Assembly: GCA_044228285.1 (NCBI GenBank)
Contig: JBGAVD010000005.1
Span: forward strand, 372,001-436,000
Direction: 5' to 3'
Length of the DNA: 64,000 nucleotides
Origin: JBBATK01 sp044228285
Lineage (GTDB): Bacteria > Bacteroidota > Ignavibacteria > Kapaibacteriales > NICIL-2
The notes under the pieces were generated by a model. That model had not been told where the DNA came from. It saw nothing but the letters and a program-made list of their open reading frames with translations, and searched no databases. Made by a program: the position numbers and the translations under genes. Within the stretch, counting starts at the first letter, position 1, and every line of letters starts with the position of its first letter. Of this stretch, positions 9,398 through 17,941 are shown one piece after another.

Positions 9398-11317
9398 TTA
9401 ATCAATGAATTTCTTGTGCCAGAGTGCAAGATTCAACAATGAGTAAATCGTCTTACCCATGTTCTTCTTCCTTTGCTCATGAAGTTCAAGAATGCGTGTG
9501 ACACCTTTCGCAGAGAGTACGTTGTCTGTAACAAGTCTTGAGCTAAGAATAGTATCACGGGCATAAGCGTTCCAAGGTCCTCTGAACCACTCGCTTACTG
9601 GAGCTGCAAAGCCTTGCTTCTTACGATAGATGATCTCATGTGGTAAAATTGACTCTACTGCCTTTTTAAGAAGTTGCTTCGTTGAGTGAGCATCTGGCAT
9701 CTTCAACTGCTCCGGAATAGTCATGGTAAACTCCACGAGTCTGTGATCTAAGAACGGAACTCTAGCTTCCAATGAATGCGCCATTCCAAGTTTATCCACT
9801 CTCATGAGCAACAACTCAGGTAGTCGGTGCTTAAGTTCATAAAAAGCCATTTCTTGCATATACTGCCCGTCGGGCAGAATCTGACGAGAGCGCTCATGGA
9901 TTCTGCGGGGAAGGTCTCTGGGAAAGTCCGACAAATTCTGATGTTCTGAACTCAAGAGAACCCGCAGATGCGTCGGCGTCATATCAACTGCACCGCCCCA
10001 GTATAACTCATCATTCTGTGCTGCACGGCGAATGTAGTCCAGAGCAAGATAATTGCCACCACGCTTAAGGAATGCACCAGCGCTAGCATGAATAGCCTTT
10101 CGCGCAAAACTTGGCAATAGTTTGAACCACTTCCAATAGGTGTTGTAGAATTTCCACTCCCGAAGCATCCACGGGTAGCCCACGAGCTGTTCGTCGCTCC
10201 CCTCACCTACTTGTATTACAGTTGTGCCGCTCTCGCGTGTTAGTTTACTTAAGAAGTAAAGTGGTATGCATACAGGATCGCCATTGGGTTCATCTTCATG
10301 CCAAACCATGTTCGTTAATTCTGGCAAAGCATCGTTGTGATCTATAAGAACTTCATGATGATTCGTTGCAAATCTTTTCGAAATCAAGCGCGCGTACTCA
10401 AGCTCATTGTACTTTTCAAGCTCTTTGAATCCTACCGTGAAGCTGTCAACCGGTCGGGTCATCAGCTCCGACATCAAGGCTACGTTCACACTTGAATCAA
10501 TTCCGCCGCTCAAGAACACTCCAAAAGGAACATCACTCATCATGCGGTCTTTAACGGCTTGACGAAGCAGCACCATGATGTGATCCTGCGTCTCTTGTTG
10601 ACTCAACTGTGAAAGCTCTGTATCAGGACGCAAAGGAGACCAGTATTGACGGATTCGCAGTTCACCATCAGATCCTATGATAAGGAAATGACCTGCTGGA
10701 AGCTTATGAATATCTTTGAACAAAGATGAGTGCTCCGACGACATCGAGAAACAAAGGTAGTTCGGCAATTCAGATAGATCTAACTCCGAACGTACTTCGG
10801 GATGCTGAAGTATTGACTTGATCTCGGACGCCACGATGAAAACACCGTTCTTGTGATAATAATACACTGGTTTGACGCCAATTCTATCGCGGGCGCAAAA
10901 CAGCTCCTTCTTCACGTCATCCCATAATGCAATTGCCCACATACCTACCATTTTCTGTAAGAAATCAGGTCCGTATGTTTCGAATCCGTAGAGTATCGTC
11001 TCCGTATCTGTGCGAGAACGATACTTGAAACCTCTTGATTCTAAATCCGTCCGAAGAATTGAGTGGTTGTATATTTCACCGTTAAAGACTATTGTGAATC
11101 GGCTGTCTGGACTTGTCATTGGTTGGTGTCCGGCAGCACTGAGATCAATGATTGAAAGTCGACGAAAACCCAGGCCACATTTTCGATTAGCACTTTGCCA
11201 ATGTCCTTCATCGTCAGGGCCGCGATGCTGAATGACATCGGTCATCCGCTTCAATACCCCCAAGTCGCTAGTTTGCAGCGTCTTAGACTGATGATACACT
11301 CCAACAATTCCACACAT
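9398..11317 (-). CDS. asnB: Asparagine synthase (glutamine-hydrolysing)
   Basis: 639 residues. The N-terminus MCGIVGVY gives the class II glutamine amidotransferase with Cys2 as nucleophile, and FNGEIYNH is also typical. The synthetase half has the ATP-pyrophosphatase loop SGGIDSS near residue 270. The enzyme makes asparagine from aspartate, glutamine and ATP in the cytosol; homologues of this long type also amidate sugars or peptides in polysaccharide clusters. ATG 11317 is preceded by AAGGA at the right spacing. It is first in the minus-strand run asnB-DUF885-M61-YdeI, and is divergent from a methyltransferase, sharing a 170-220 base promoter region that contains a perfect palindrome. Confidence 0.93.
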   Translation of the reverse strand: MCGIVGVYHQSKTLQTSDLGVLKRMTDVIQHRGPDDEGHWQSANRKCGLGFRRLSIIDLSAAGHQPMTSPDSRFTIVFNGEIYNHSILRTDLESRGFKYRSRTDTETILYGFETYGPDFLQKMVGMWAIALWDDVKKELFCARDRIGVKPVYYYHKNGVFIVASEIKSILQHPEVRSELDLSELPNYLCFSMSSEHSSLFKDIHKLPAGHFLIIGSDGELRIRQYWSPLRPDTELSQLSQQETQDHIMVLLRQAVKDRMMSDVPFGVFLSGGIDSSVNVALMSELMTRPVDSFTVGFKELEKYNELEYARLISKRFATNHHEVLIDHNDALPELTNMVWHEDEPNGDPVCIPLYFLSKLTRESGTTVIQVGEGSDEQLVGYPWMLREWKFYNTYWKWFKLLPSFARKAIHASAGAFLKRGGNYLALDYIRRAAQNDELYWGGAVDMTPTHLRVLLSSEHQNLSDFPRDLPRRIHERSRQILPDGQYMQEMAFYELKHRLPELLLMRVDKLGMAHSLEARVPFLDHRLVEFTMTIPEQLKMPDAHSTKQLLKKAVESILPHEIIYRKKQGFAAPVSEWFRGPWNAYARDTILSSRLVTDNVLSAKGVTRILELHEQRKKNMGKTIYSLLNLALWHKKFID

Positions 11318-11359
11318 ACGGGATCCTTCGTCTTATAGATATAGCAAGATACGACGATG

Positions 11360-11382
11360 CGCTCAAATCAGGGATTTGAGCG
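11360..11382. promoter_or_regulatory. Palindrome in the asnB / methyltransferase divergent region
   Basis: Ten-base arms CGCTCAAATC and GATTTGAGCG are exact complements around a 3-base AGG centre. The site lies about 45 bases upstream of the asnB start and about 160 bases upstream of the methyltransferase start. This suits an operator for a dimeric regulator or a leader hairpin. I see no promoter hexamers that decide between these. Confidence 0.45.
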
Positions 11383-11539
11383 AAGAGGATGGTGGTTGTT
11401 GCCGGTTGAACAAGCAACGATGACTTGGATGCGGCAGGCACTACGGCTTGAGGGTATTGATCAGCCATAATAGTAGGATGGACAGGTTGTGACAATTCTC
11501 AGTATTTTCGACCGTATTTGTCTCTCTACGAAATCCCAT

Positions 11540-12343
11540 ATGTCTGAAACGGAAAGCCTAAAACAAAGTGTTGCTGATTACTGGAATGCTCAACCTTGCG
11601 GAACTCAATTTTCTGACCAGTCAAAGTACTCTAAAGAGTACTTTGATGAAGTTGAGGCGTTCAAGTACAGTATAGAAGGACACATATTCTCTTTCGCGCA
11701 ATTCACCAGATTTCATGGACAAAAGGTACTTGAAGTTGGTGTTGGAGCAGGTTCTGATTTTGTTCAGTGGGTACGTGCTGGAGCCATTGCCACAGGGATC
11801 GATCTGACCCAAGAGGGCATCAACCATGTTCAGAGACGTCTCGATGTATATGGTTTAAAAGCGCATGAACTCAAAGTGGCTGACTGTGAGAGTTTACCAT
11901 TCGCAGACAATAGCTTCGATCTTGTGTACAGTTCTGGTGTGATCCACCACACCCCCGATACACCAAAGGCTATGCGAGAGATCATTCGGGTCTGCAAGCC
12001 TGGAGGCAGGTGTAAGGTCATGATTTATCATCGTCACTCACTTCTGTCATTTTTCTTCTGGGTCCGAAAAGCACTGTTAAAAGGTCGACCATGGAAGTCA
12101 TTCGCCTGGTGCTTATATCATTTCATGGAGAGTCCCGGCACGAAGGCATATACGAAAGCTGAAGCCGCTCAAATGATCTCAGATCAACCGGTAAAAGACG
12201 TACACATTTGGTCGGTACTCACTTATTACGATAAACTTGGTAGATTTAATAAGTTCTTCCAATTTTGTGCGGCTACTTTAAGTAGATTGCTTGGCGGAGA
12301 CAATGTTGGGTGGTTCCTCAATATAGAGTTTGTTAAAAAATAA
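11540..12343 (+). CDS. SAM-dependent class I methyltransferase
   Basis: About 267 residues. The start is taken at ATG 11540 (MSETESLKQSVADYWN); an in-frame GTG at 11489 would add 17 residues of unlikely composition. A YWNAQPCG segment near the N-terminus is typical of UbiE-like methyltransferases found with polysaccharide and lipid genes. Motif I is VLEVGVGAGSDF, and the acidic residue of motif II is in ATGIDLT. The post-I region SFDLVYSSGVIHHTPD is intact. The substrate cannot be read from the sequence. It is divergent from asnB and followed after 33 bases by the WD40 secreted protein gene, perhaps co-transcribed. Confidence 0.85.
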   Translation: MSETESLKQSVADYWNAQPCGTQFSDQSKYSKEYFDEVEAFKYSIEGHIFSFAQFTRFHGQKVLEVGVGAGSDFVQWVRAGAIATGIDLTQEGINHVQRRLDVYGLKAHELKVADCESLPFADNSFDLVYSSGVIHHTPDTPKAMREIIRVCKPGGRCKVMIYHRHSLLSFFFWVRKALLKGRPWKSFAWCLYHFMESPGTKAYTKAEAAQMISDQPVKDVHIWSVLTYYDKLGRFNKFFQFCAATLSRLLGGDNVGWFLNIEFVKK

Positions 12344-12376
12344 CGGCAATACTCATCATAGTACGTTTAATGACTA

Positions 12377-13909
12377 ATGAGAACTACATTTCTATTATTA
12401 CTGGTGCAGATCGTTTGTTCAATAGCATCTGCGTTTTCAGCCGATAGCGGATTTCACATAACCTCCCCTAGCACCAAGGTTAAATGGAAGAGCGGTGATT
12501 ATCACTCAATTACTTGGGATGGTATTGGCGTTGGTGCACAAGTCAAGCTAGAGTATTCAGTAAATGGTGGTACTGACTGGATTCTCATTGAAGACTCTGC
12601 ATTTGGCAATTCGTATCTGTGGCATGTTCCCAAAGCAATGAGCAATCAGTGCCTGATCCGCGCTTCTGGATTTCGCTTGTCTGATTCAGTTGTTACACTA
12701 AAAGGTCATAGTGGCTTTATTAACACTGCATCGTTCAGTCGGGATGGAAAGTTATGCATCACTGCTTCTGATGACATGACAGCTATCGTTTGGAATGGAG
12801 AAACCGGCGAGTTCTTACGTAGTTTCAGCGGTCATACTGGAGATGTAATGTTTGCGGACATTAGCCCAGATAATAAGAAAGTGTTCACCAGCAGCAGCGA
12901 TGGAACTGCTCGTCTATGGGATCTCAACACTGGTGCAGTGTTGCATACCCTACGGGGTCATGTCAAAGGTTTAGTGTATGGGGGGTTCAGTCCGAACGGA
13001 CAGCTTGTTGCAACCTCATCAGACGATGGTTCAGTCCGAATCTGGAGTTCAGAAACTGGAGAATTATTCAACGTTCTGCCCGTGAGTACTGTTGGACTCT
13101 ACTGTGCCTTTTTTAGCCCTGATAATAAGATGATCATCGCCGGCAGTCGTGATGGCGTAGCACGCATTTTTGACGTTGCCACTGGAGCTTTGCTCCAATC
13201 ACTTAACCACCCCGATGTAGTACACTGGGCTGGTTGGAGTCCAAACCAAAAGGAGATTGTCACAGCTTGTAGAGATGGTCGTGCATACATCTGGAGTACT
13301 AGCAAGTTTGTAATCACAGACATACTTATTGGACACAAAGGCTGGGTCTGGAGCGCTGAGTTTAGTCAAGATGGCGAGTTTATACTAACTGGTGGTCGTG
13401 AGGGCACCGCTAAAGTGTGGGATCCGGTCAGCGGGTTTTGCTTGAAGACTTTTACTGCGGGCGGTAGCGATGTTGGTGCTGCTAGGTTCAGTCCTAACCA
13501 TGATAGGGTTTTAACTGCATCTAACGACAACTTGGCTAAGATCTTTTTATTCGGTAATAAAGAACTGCTCACCTGTCAGACAGACTCTCTGTTTAGTATC
13601 ATTGACCCAACTGTTTCAGTTGAATCAAGCAACTCACTACCATCTTTGACATTCAATATTAGTCCAAATCCAGCTCGCAATACCATAGCCGTCAATGGCG
13701 TTCACGATTGGTCAAGAGTCAGTAAAGCAGCGTTGTTTTCTAGTCTTGGCGAGGAGCTTTCCGAAATGAATAACATTGATCTTCTAGGCTCATTTCAACG
13801 AAATGGTGAGTGTGAGGTTTCACAATTAAGCAACGGCATGTACTTCCTTGTCTTTTACATCGAAGGCACGAGGGTTAGTATTCCGTTCGCTGTTATGCGA
13901 GATTTATAA
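12377..13909 (+). CDS. Secreted WD40 beta-propeller protein with T9SS sorting domain
   Basis: 510 residues. A signal peptide occupies residues 1-21. Residues about 25-100 resemble the Ser-Thr-rich/Kre9-like surface domain (ITSPSTKVKW, then YHSITWDG). About seven WD40 repeats follow to roughly residue 395, each with the GHxG start and a W-D/S-type end. The C-terminal 80 residues carry the type A type IX secretion sorting pattern: ISPNPARNTIAV, then a GMYFLVF strand. The protein should cross the inner membrane by Sec and the outer membrane by the T9SS, ending outside the cell or on its surface. Its partner is unknown. Its stop abuts and overlaps the convergent cytochrome b gene by six bases. 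Confidence 0.9.
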   Translation: MRTTFLLLLVQIVCSIASAFSADSGFHITSPSTKVKWKSGDYHSITWDGIGVGAQVKLEYSVNGGTDWILIEDSAFGNSYLWHVPKAMSNQCLIRASGFRLSDSVVTLKGHSGFINTASFSRDGKLCITASDDMTAIVWNGETGEFLRSFSGHTGDVMFADISPDNKKVFTSSSDGTARLWDLNTGAVLHTLRGHVKGLVYGGFSPNGQLVATSSDDGSVRIWSSETGELFNVLPVSTVGLYCAFFSPDNKMIIAGSRDGVARIFDVATGALLQSLNHPDVVHWAGWSPNQKEIVTACRDGRAYIWSTSKFVITDILIGHKGWVWSAEFSQDGEFILTGGREGTAKVWDPVSGFCLKTFTAGGSDVGAARFSPNHDRVLTASNDNLAKIFLFGNKELLTCQTDSLFSIIDPTVSVESSNSLPSLTFNISPNPARNTIAVNGVHDWSRVSKAALFSSLGEELSEMNNIDLLGSFQRNGECEVSQLSNGMYFLVFYIEGTRVSIPFAVMRDL

Positions 13910-15058
13910 GACCCAACTATACACATAGCTCAGTATGAATGCAGCGGCCATTACAATTCCAATGGTAGCTGTTGTTTGTTCTCTCCTCACCTTTAACCCA
14001 ATCCAAACAAGTGCAAAGACTGTGAACCACCACAGTCCCAGTAACAGAGCTGCTAGATCTTCAGGGACTGAGGCAATCAGTTGGTAGGGTCCCAACAGAT
14101 ACCACTCGGGTTTGAGCCTCTGAGTACTGTTCATTGATACAGCTATAGTTGTTGGAGAGACGATGAACGAAACTCCAATGAGCATAGCTGCAAGAAAACG
14201 ATGGCCGAAAGTGATGTGGCTTTGATAGTGGAGCTCCCCGACCGCAGCATTGAGCTTTTGCTGGCTGTATCGTAAGAGGATAATGATGACAGCCGGGAGT
14301 ATAAGGATGTGAAGGAGAAACATCCGCTGAAGACGCAGGTCGGACGAGTTTCCTTCCACACCCAGCAAAGAAGCGAAGCAGGTTCCTAATAGTGGAACAT
14401 AGTCCTCGAGAAAACTCCCCACTACTGTTAATGACTGCTGCGCACGTTCGTCCCAAGCTAAAACAGATCCAAGCCATGCGCAGAAATACAGTGCTGCAAT
14501 CAAGACAACCGTTCGCATCCATGCTATCCCATTTCTATAGCGGTACACTCGCCATCCCAACATCACTACAATGAGTACCATAGCGCAAGCCATCAGTACA
14601 TATGAACACCAGTGGTGCAAAGATCTTAGCTCTGCACCATATAATTGCTCGTGACTTTGAGTCTGATACACGCTTAACCAGGCTATCGAGGGAGGCTCAG
14701 TGGAGCTTTGTGCGATGAGAAAGGCAGAGCTGTCGTTCAATGGAAAGTGGACAGCTCCTGAGGGCGTGGCCATCAGACGACACCATTCTCCAGCTCTGTA
14801 GAGTGTATCATTATCGGCATCAACGAGGTCGCGGATCACTTGAGCTTGTACCTGCACTCTTCCCTGACTATCATGCTGTGCCTGTGTACTTGGCAGGTAT
14901 GAAAAAGAAAGAAACATCCCGCTTACACATTGCAGGAGCACAAGAACCATCAGAAGACCAAACAAAACATGAAGAATACGTAGCAGTCCAACGGGCATAT
15001 CAAGGTGTCGCGCATCGTAACGCGCTAGTAAACTGCTCCTGTAATCACGTAGCTTCAT
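13904..15058 (-). CDS. Cytochrome b-like membrane protein lacking the haem bH histidines
   Basis: 384 residues, with about eight membrane helices laid out as in cytochrome b of bc complexes. Helix A resembles the consensus (LLRILHVLFGLLMVLVLLQC). Helix B begins RSLHHW (H148). The cd loop is LAWDERAQQSLTVVGS, like the usual PWxQ segment. Helix D carries H250 (FLLHILILP), and the Qo-site PEWY is intact at residues 317-320. H148 and H250 match the two bL-haem ligands. The second histidine of each helix, expected 14 residues on, is Leu162 and Tyr264, so the bH-haem ligands are absent. No Rieske or cytochrome c gene is adjacent. It lies 43 bases downstream of trmH on the same strand. Electron transfer by one haem, or a non-redox role, are both possible. 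Confidence 0.82.
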   Translation of the reverse strand: MKLRDYRSSLLARYDARHLDMPVGLLRILHVLFGLLMVLVLLQCVSGMFLSFSYLPSTQAQHDSQGRVQVQAQVIRDLVDADNDTLYRAGEWCRLMATPSGAVHFPLNDSSAFLIAQSSTEPPSIAWLSVYQTQSHEQLYGAELRSLHHWCSYVLMACAMVLIVVMLGWRVYRYRNGIAWMRTVVLIAALYFCAWLGSVLAWDERAQQSLTVVGSFLEDYVPLLGTCFASLLGVEGNSSDLRLQRMFLLHILILPAVIIILLRYSQQKLNAAVGELHYQSHITFGHRFLAAMLIGVSFIVSPTTIAVSMNSTQRLKPEWYLLGPYQLIASVPEDLAALLLGLWWFTVFALVWIGLKVRREQTTATIGIVMAAAFILSYVYSWVL

Positions 15059-15101
15059 ATCTTTATCAACTTCTGCGCAAAACCCTTGGTATCAGCCGCC
15101 T

Positions 15102-15707
15102 TCAACGTTGCAACCAATCAATGAGCATAGCCTCTCGTTCGTCTTCAGTCATCTGTGATTGCTTATACATGCCTGCAACACGCCGCTGCCGCGCGGCCTC
15201 AAAAACCGTCACTGCTGCCGCTACAGAAATATTTAAACTCTCTACCATTCCGAGTTGGGGTATCAGCACATTTCCATCGGCTTCGTTTACTGCCTCATCA
15301 CTGACACCGCTATGTTCATTACCGAAGACGATAGCTGTTGGTTGTGTGAAATCCACATCGTAGATGGAGATGGCATCTGAGGATAGCTTTGTAGTGTAGA
15401 TGCGCATACCTTTGCTACGCAGTGCAGCAAAACACTCAGAGCTGGTTTCATACATGTGTCGATCTACCCACTTCTTGGCAGAGCCTGAGCTCTTACGACC
15501 AAATGTTGGGAACTTCTGATTGCCGTTATACACAAGTTGAATCTCTTTAATGCCAACGGCATCACAGGAACGTAAGACTGCGGCAACATTGTGCTCGTCG
15601 TGGACATTCTCGAGGACAAGAGTAAGTGAGCTTTGACGCAGGGCTATGGCAGCACGCAACTTCGAGAGGCGCTCTGATGTAGCATGTATACGTGGGTCAT
15701 AGATCAT
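15102..15707 (-). CDS. trmH: TrmH-family (SpoU) RNA 2'-O-ribose methyltransferase
   Basis: About 201 residues, starting at ATG 15707 (MIYDPRIHATSERL); a TTG at 15770 would run back into the terminator upstream. SPOUT motif 1 is VLENVHDEHNVAAVLRSCDA, motif 2 is AIVFGNEHSGVSDEA, and motif 3 is IPQLGMVESLNISVAAAV, the knot that binds SAM. The length and the short C-terminal extension resemble TrmH, which methylates G18 of tRNA, but a closely related rRNA target cannot be excluded. It is upstream of the cytochrome b gene and separated from nuoD by an intrinsic terminator, so it probably has its own promoter. Confidence 0.88.
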   Translation of the reverse strand: MIYDPRIHATSERLSKLRAAIALRQSSLTLVLENVHDEHNVAAVLRSCDAVGIKEIQLVYNGNQKFPTFGRKSSGSAKKWVDRHMYETSSECFAALRSKGMRIYTTKLSSDAISIYDVDFTQPTAIVFGNEHSGVSDEAVNEADGNVLIPQLGMVESLNISVAAAVTVFEAARQRRVAGMYKQSQMTEDEREAMLIDWLQR

Positions 15708-15754
15708 TGTACTAAAGCAGTTGGAATGTGTGACGTCGGTAGTTTGGAGTTGGA

Positions 15755-15793
15755 ACAAAAAACGGGACAACCTCGTTATGTGGTGTCCCGTTC
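15755..15793 (-). terminator. Intrinsic terminator after nuoD
   Basis: Arms AACGGGACA and TGTCCCGTT with an extended inner stem form a hairpin on the minus strand. It is followed on that strand by a run of six T (seen as A at 15757-15762). It lies 19 bases after the nuoD stop and upstream of trmH. Confidence 0.85.
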
Positions 15794-15811
15794 ATTTCTC
15801 TTGCACAGCTA

Positions 15812-17095
15812 TTACTTATCTGCTTCACCCATCACCGGATCGATGCCACCAATGATGGCAACAACGTCAGAAATCATTGATCCTTCTGTCATGTAAGCCA
15901 AACCTTGAAGGTTTGAGGTAGATGGTGAGCGAATCTTGAGCTTCCACGGATAACCAGTACCATCGGATACAATAAAGAAGCCAAGCTCACCCTTTGGTGA
16001 CTCAATAGCCGTGTACGTTTCGCCAGCAGGCGGAGCAGCACCGAAGTTGACGATCATGAAATCGTTGATCAACTCTTCCATCTTTGTATAGATCTCAACC
16101 TTCTGTGCTTGAACGTGCTGAGGATCGTTCAGCTTCACATCGCCGCTTGGCGGATTATCGAGAAGTTGATGAATGATCTTAATCGATTCACGACACTCAC
16201 TCATACGCACTTTGTACCGACCATAACAGTCCGAGTCTGTATGTGACTGCACATCAAACTCAACGCGGTCGTACCACAAGTATGGCATATCCTTTCTCAG
16301 GTCACGAGTGCTTCCAGAAGCACGAAGAACTGGTCCAGTGAGTCCCAAACCAATTGCCTTCTCCAAGCTGCAATAACCGATTCCAGCCATGCGATCGATA
16401 AAAATGCGATTCTTGTCGATCAGAGCTTCTGAGGCAGCGAGCTCACCAAGGAACTGCTTTGCCCAGTCACGAATCATCTGAAGTGTTTGCGCATCGATGT
16501 CATTAGCTACTCCACCAACGCGGGTATAGCTAGTGGTAAATCGAGCTCCGCAGATCAATTCAAAAATATCATAGAGCTTTTCGCGTTCGGCAAATGTCCA
16601 AAGGAACACAGTCAGTGCGCCAACATCCATACATGCTGCACCTACTGCTAGCATGTGTGAGGACAAACGAGCTAGCTCGCAAACAAGAGTACGAATCCAT
16701 TGAGCTCGAGCGGGAGCCTCGATGTTCATTGCTTTCTCGATTGCTAAGGCTATGCCAACGTTGTTGGACATAGGAGCCAAATAGTCTAGACGGTCGGTAT
16801 GGGGAATGAACTCATTGTATGTGGTGTTCTCTGCGAGCTTTTCGTAGCCACGATGCAGGTATCCGAGTTCCGGAAGACACTTAATGACGGTCTCACCATC
16901 CAAACGTAGCAACACCCGCAACACTCCGTGAGTAGCAGGATGTTGCGGTCCCATGTTGAGAACCATGTCATTCTCAAGCGGATCTTCAAACAACACCGTA
17001 GTGTCTTTGTCCACAAGCTCTTTGTAAATCTTGTCCTGACGCGTTACGCGAACACGTTCCAACTTGGCAGTGGACCCGACCATCAATTCTTCCAT
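15812..17095 (-). CDS. nuoD: NADH-quinone oxidoreductase subunit D
   Basis: About 427 residues of the 49-kDa complex I subunit family. Hallmarks are MVLNMGPQHPATHGVLR, ELGYLHRGYEKLAE and IPHTDRLDYLAPMSNN, whose conserved His and Tyr line the quinone pocket, and the usual C-terminus GGIDPVMGEADK. It sits in the peripheral arm next to cluster N2. I chose ATG 17095 (MEELMVG): an ATG at 17197 would add 34 residues rich in Cys and Phe that the family lacks, and a TATTTTTG promoter element at 17130-17137 lies inside that extension. No other nuo gene is nearby, which is unusual for this subunit. A terminator follows. Confidence 0.93.
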   Translation of the reverse strand: MEELMVGSTAKLERVRVTRQDKIYKELVDKDTTVLFEDPLENDMVLNMGPQHPATHGVLRVLLRLDGETVIKCLPELGYLHRGYEKLAENTTYNEFIPHTDRLDYLAPMSNNVGIALAIEKAMNIEAPARAQWIRTLVCELARLSSHMLAVGAACMDVGALTVFLWTFAEREKLYDIFELICGARFTTSYTRVGGVANDIDAQTLQMIRDWAKQFLGELAASEALIDKNRIFIDRMAGIGYCSLEKAIGLGLTGPVLRASGSTRDLRKDMPYLWYDRVEFDVQSHTDSDCYGRYKVRMSECRESIKIIHQLLDNPPSGDVKLNDPQHVQAQKVEIYTKMEELINDFMIVNFGAAPPAGETYTAIESPKGELGFFIVSDGTGYPWKLKIRSPSTSNLQGLAYMTEGSMISDVVAIIGGIDPVMGEADK

Positions 17096-17129
17096 CACGC
17101 TAGTTCCAGATGTGAACAACTCAATACAA

Positions 17130-17137
17130 CAAAAATA
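17130..17137 (-). promoter_or_regulatory. FCB-type -7 promoter element upstream of nuoD
   Basis: The minus strand reads TATTTTTG, an exact match to TAnnTTTG. Transcription would begin near 17123, leaving a leader of about 28 bases before ATG 17095. No TTTG -33 element is seen at the usual distance. Confidence 0.45.
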
Positions 17138-17216
17138 CTGACAAAACTGGCACCGAACACTTGAAATTCCGTCATTTGAGCCGAAAACGCGACTCATTTC
17201 ACAAAAGCTAACGAGC

Positions 17217-17720
17217 CTATTGTCCAGTAAACATAGAGTAGATGCCGTAACTGAATCCTAGTCCCATAAGCACCCAAAAAGCCATGTTGATGAACTTCTG
17301 GGCGGCAGAAGGCTCATGCACCACTCGTAATTTCTTGATATTCTCGACAGCAATCTCTAGCTTGAGAAATGCGGTCTCAGTCTTCAGAATGTAGTCGTAA
17401 GCGCCAAACTTGATGGTATTTGCCGCTACTTCAGGTTTATCCTGCGAGGTCAAGAAAATGACAGCTGTTGAGCTATCACGCTCCTTCAACTTTGCCAATA
17501 CTTGAATACCATTCATCGCATCGGCCTTGATTGAGTCGAGCGAGTAGTCCAAGATGACAAGATCAGGCTTCATTCCTGACGCTCCGAGTGCCTCCTCTCC
17601 AGTTCCATAGATATCAATGCGCAGGCTCGCATCCTTCTTCAAGAGCGAATCCTTGATCATTTCGCACATGATGGGATCGTCGTCAACGATCATGATAGAC
17701 ATAGGTCCAGTTGTAGCCAT
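17217..17720 (-). CDS. Single receiver-domain response regulator with C-terminal membrane anchor
   Basis: 167 residues, taken from ATG 17720 (MATTGPMSIMIVDDD). The receiver fold is complete: acidic residues D13-D15, phospho-acceptor D58 in LVILDYS, T91 in IFLTSQ and K113 in DYILKTE. No DNA-binding or enzymatic output domain follows. A linker leads to one hydrophobic helix at residues 144-164 (INMAFWVLMGLGFSYGIYSMF), then three residues. The receiver should therefore sit in the cytosol, tethered to the inner membrane. No histidine kinase is adjacent. It may be a phosphate sink or recruit a partner to the membrane. An in-frame upstream extension to 17816 exists but has poor composition. Confidence 0.85.
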   Translation of the reverse strand: MATTGPMSIMIVDDDPIMCEMIKDSLLKKDASLRIDIYGTGEEALGASGMKPDLVILDYSLDSIKADAMNGIQVLAKLKERDSSTAVIFLTSQDKPEVAANTIKFGAYDYILKTETAFLKLEIAVENIKKLRVVHEPSAAQKFINMAFWVLMGLGFSYGIYSMFTGQ

Positions 17721-17858
17721 GCGTGTGTCTTTACACAGTTGTGGAAATTGAATGGGCAGCTCGGTTGTATCGAACTGTGAGAGTGACAATTTAGCGACTT
17801 TCCGCACATAGCACAAGGGATGCGCGTGGAGAAGTCCGAGATGTGAATAACTAAGGAG

Positions 17859-17885
17859 TGCACGGCATGCGCAGCATGCAGTGCA
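17859..17885. repeat. Interrupted inverted repeat between two minus-strand genes
   Basis: TGCAC and GTGCA enclose GCATGC-GCA-GCATGC with one mismatched pair. It lies between the end of the secreted beta-propeller gene (17942) and the receiver gene start (17720). There is no T-tract on either side, so it could be a weak terminator, an RNA processing site or an operator. Confidence 0.35.
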
Positions 17886-17941
17886 TGGTCAAGAAGTCTC
17901 TAGTGAATCGTGCCTTCCATCCATAGTCAATGGATAAACGT

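Noticed and set aside
11283..11495. A 70-residue minus-strand frame over the asnB 5' end
   Set aside because: It overlaps asnB and the palindrome, and has no protein-like composition.
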